Assembly: GCF_963576545.1 (NCBI RefSeq)
Contig: NC_083641.1
Coordinates: 22,016,023 to 22,080,022, forward strand
Direction: 5' to 3'
DNA from: Limanda limanda
Lineage: Eukaryota > Chordata > Actinopteri > Pleuronectiformes > Pleuronectidae
DNA: 64,000 bases
In this document: positions 63,901-64,000 of the stretch, piece after piece
Position numbering within the stretch: position 1 is the stretch's first letter
How the letters are laid out: each line of letters opens with the position of its first letter
Translations under genes and position numbers: made by a program
Notes under the pieces: generated by a model
Database searches by the model: none
Told to the model about the DNA's origin: nothing
What the model saw: only the letters and a program-made list of their open reading frames with translations

Positions 63901-64000
63901 TTGACATTGATCCCACTTATAATGGCTCTTTAGTTCCTCCTACACCTCCTGGCCCAACTCCAGCTCTGCTCACCTGGAAAGTCGTTCAGAAGAAGTTACC
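60922..64000 (+). CDS. slc13a5: SLC13 family sodium/citrate (dicarboxylate) cotransporter, 5' part, 9 exons
   Basis: Plasma-membrane Na+-coupled transporter of citrate and dicarboxylates. Exons: 60922-61020, 61957-62085, 62174-62310, 62530-62747, 62869-63049, 63142-63264, 63392-63604, 63715-63821, 63934 to the window end; 424 codons, all in phase. It starts [20 protein letters not shown] with a first membrane segment. The first SNT motif of the family, in [11 protein letters not shown], is at residues 139-141. [26 protein letters not shown] and WFSRDPGF are closer to SLC13A5 than to SLC13A2, but [15 protein letters not shown] is shared with both, so the paralogue is likely but not certain. 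A hydrophilic Ser/Glu/Gln-rich loop spans about 160-215. The second SNT motif and C-terminal half lie beyond the window. Two junctions are weak: the exon 5 acceptor (TGATTGAAG) and the exon 7 donor (GTGTGT). Confidence 0.88.

Overview
The window is vertebrate nuclear DNA, almost certainly from a ray-finned (teleost, probably percomorph) fish. It has intron-split genes with GT-AG junctions, long AT-rich non-coding stretches, (CA)n, (CT)n and (GATT)n tracts, and repeat types that are common in fish. Four protein genes can be assembled exon by exon, and every exon junction keeps the reading frame. The species cannot be named from the sequence alone.

Layout. Positions 1-10.8 kb hold no supportable gene, only dispersed repeats and a GC-rich block. 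From 11.5 to 36.8 kb, minus strand, lies rpa1 (17 coding exons, 600 aa), with a compact promoter at about 36.95-37.02 kb carrying E2F-, ETS- and CRE-type sites. From 38.1 to 40.5 kb, minus strand, lies serpinf2, alpha-2-antiplasmin (8 coding exons, 480 aa). From 43.35 to 53.1 kb, minus strand, lies wdr81 (11 coding exons, 2053 aa). Its GC-rich promoter region at about 54.0-54.25 kb has two CACGTG boxes. From 54.3 to 60.7 kb is repeat-rich intergenic DNA. From 60.9 kb to the end, plus strand, lies the 5' part (9 exons, 424 codons) of an SLC13 sodium/carboxylate cotransporter closest to SLC13A5.

The genes do not form an operon or pathway. RPA1 is the large subunit of the nuclear ssDNA-binding complex. 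Alpha-2-antiplasmin is the secreted plasmin inhibitor. WDR81 is a BEACH-WD40 regulator of endosomes and autophagy. The SLC13 protein is a plasma-membrane citrate/dicarboxylate transporter. wdr81-serpinf2-rpa1 are colinear and co-oriented as in human 17p13.3, but without SERPINF1 and SMYD4 between serpinf2 and rpa1, and with an SLC13 gene beyond wdr81.

The best non-genic structures are three. Two copies of one hAT-type MITE sit inside rpa1 introns with 8-bp target duplications. A 5'-truncated L1-type insertion in rpa1 intron 16 has a 16-bp target duplication. A Tol2-like element upstream of wdr81 abuts 83-bp direct repeats on both sides and contains a 286-bp near-copy of wdr81 intron 1. I saw no CRISPR, phage or other prokaryote-type system and no obviously new protein system.
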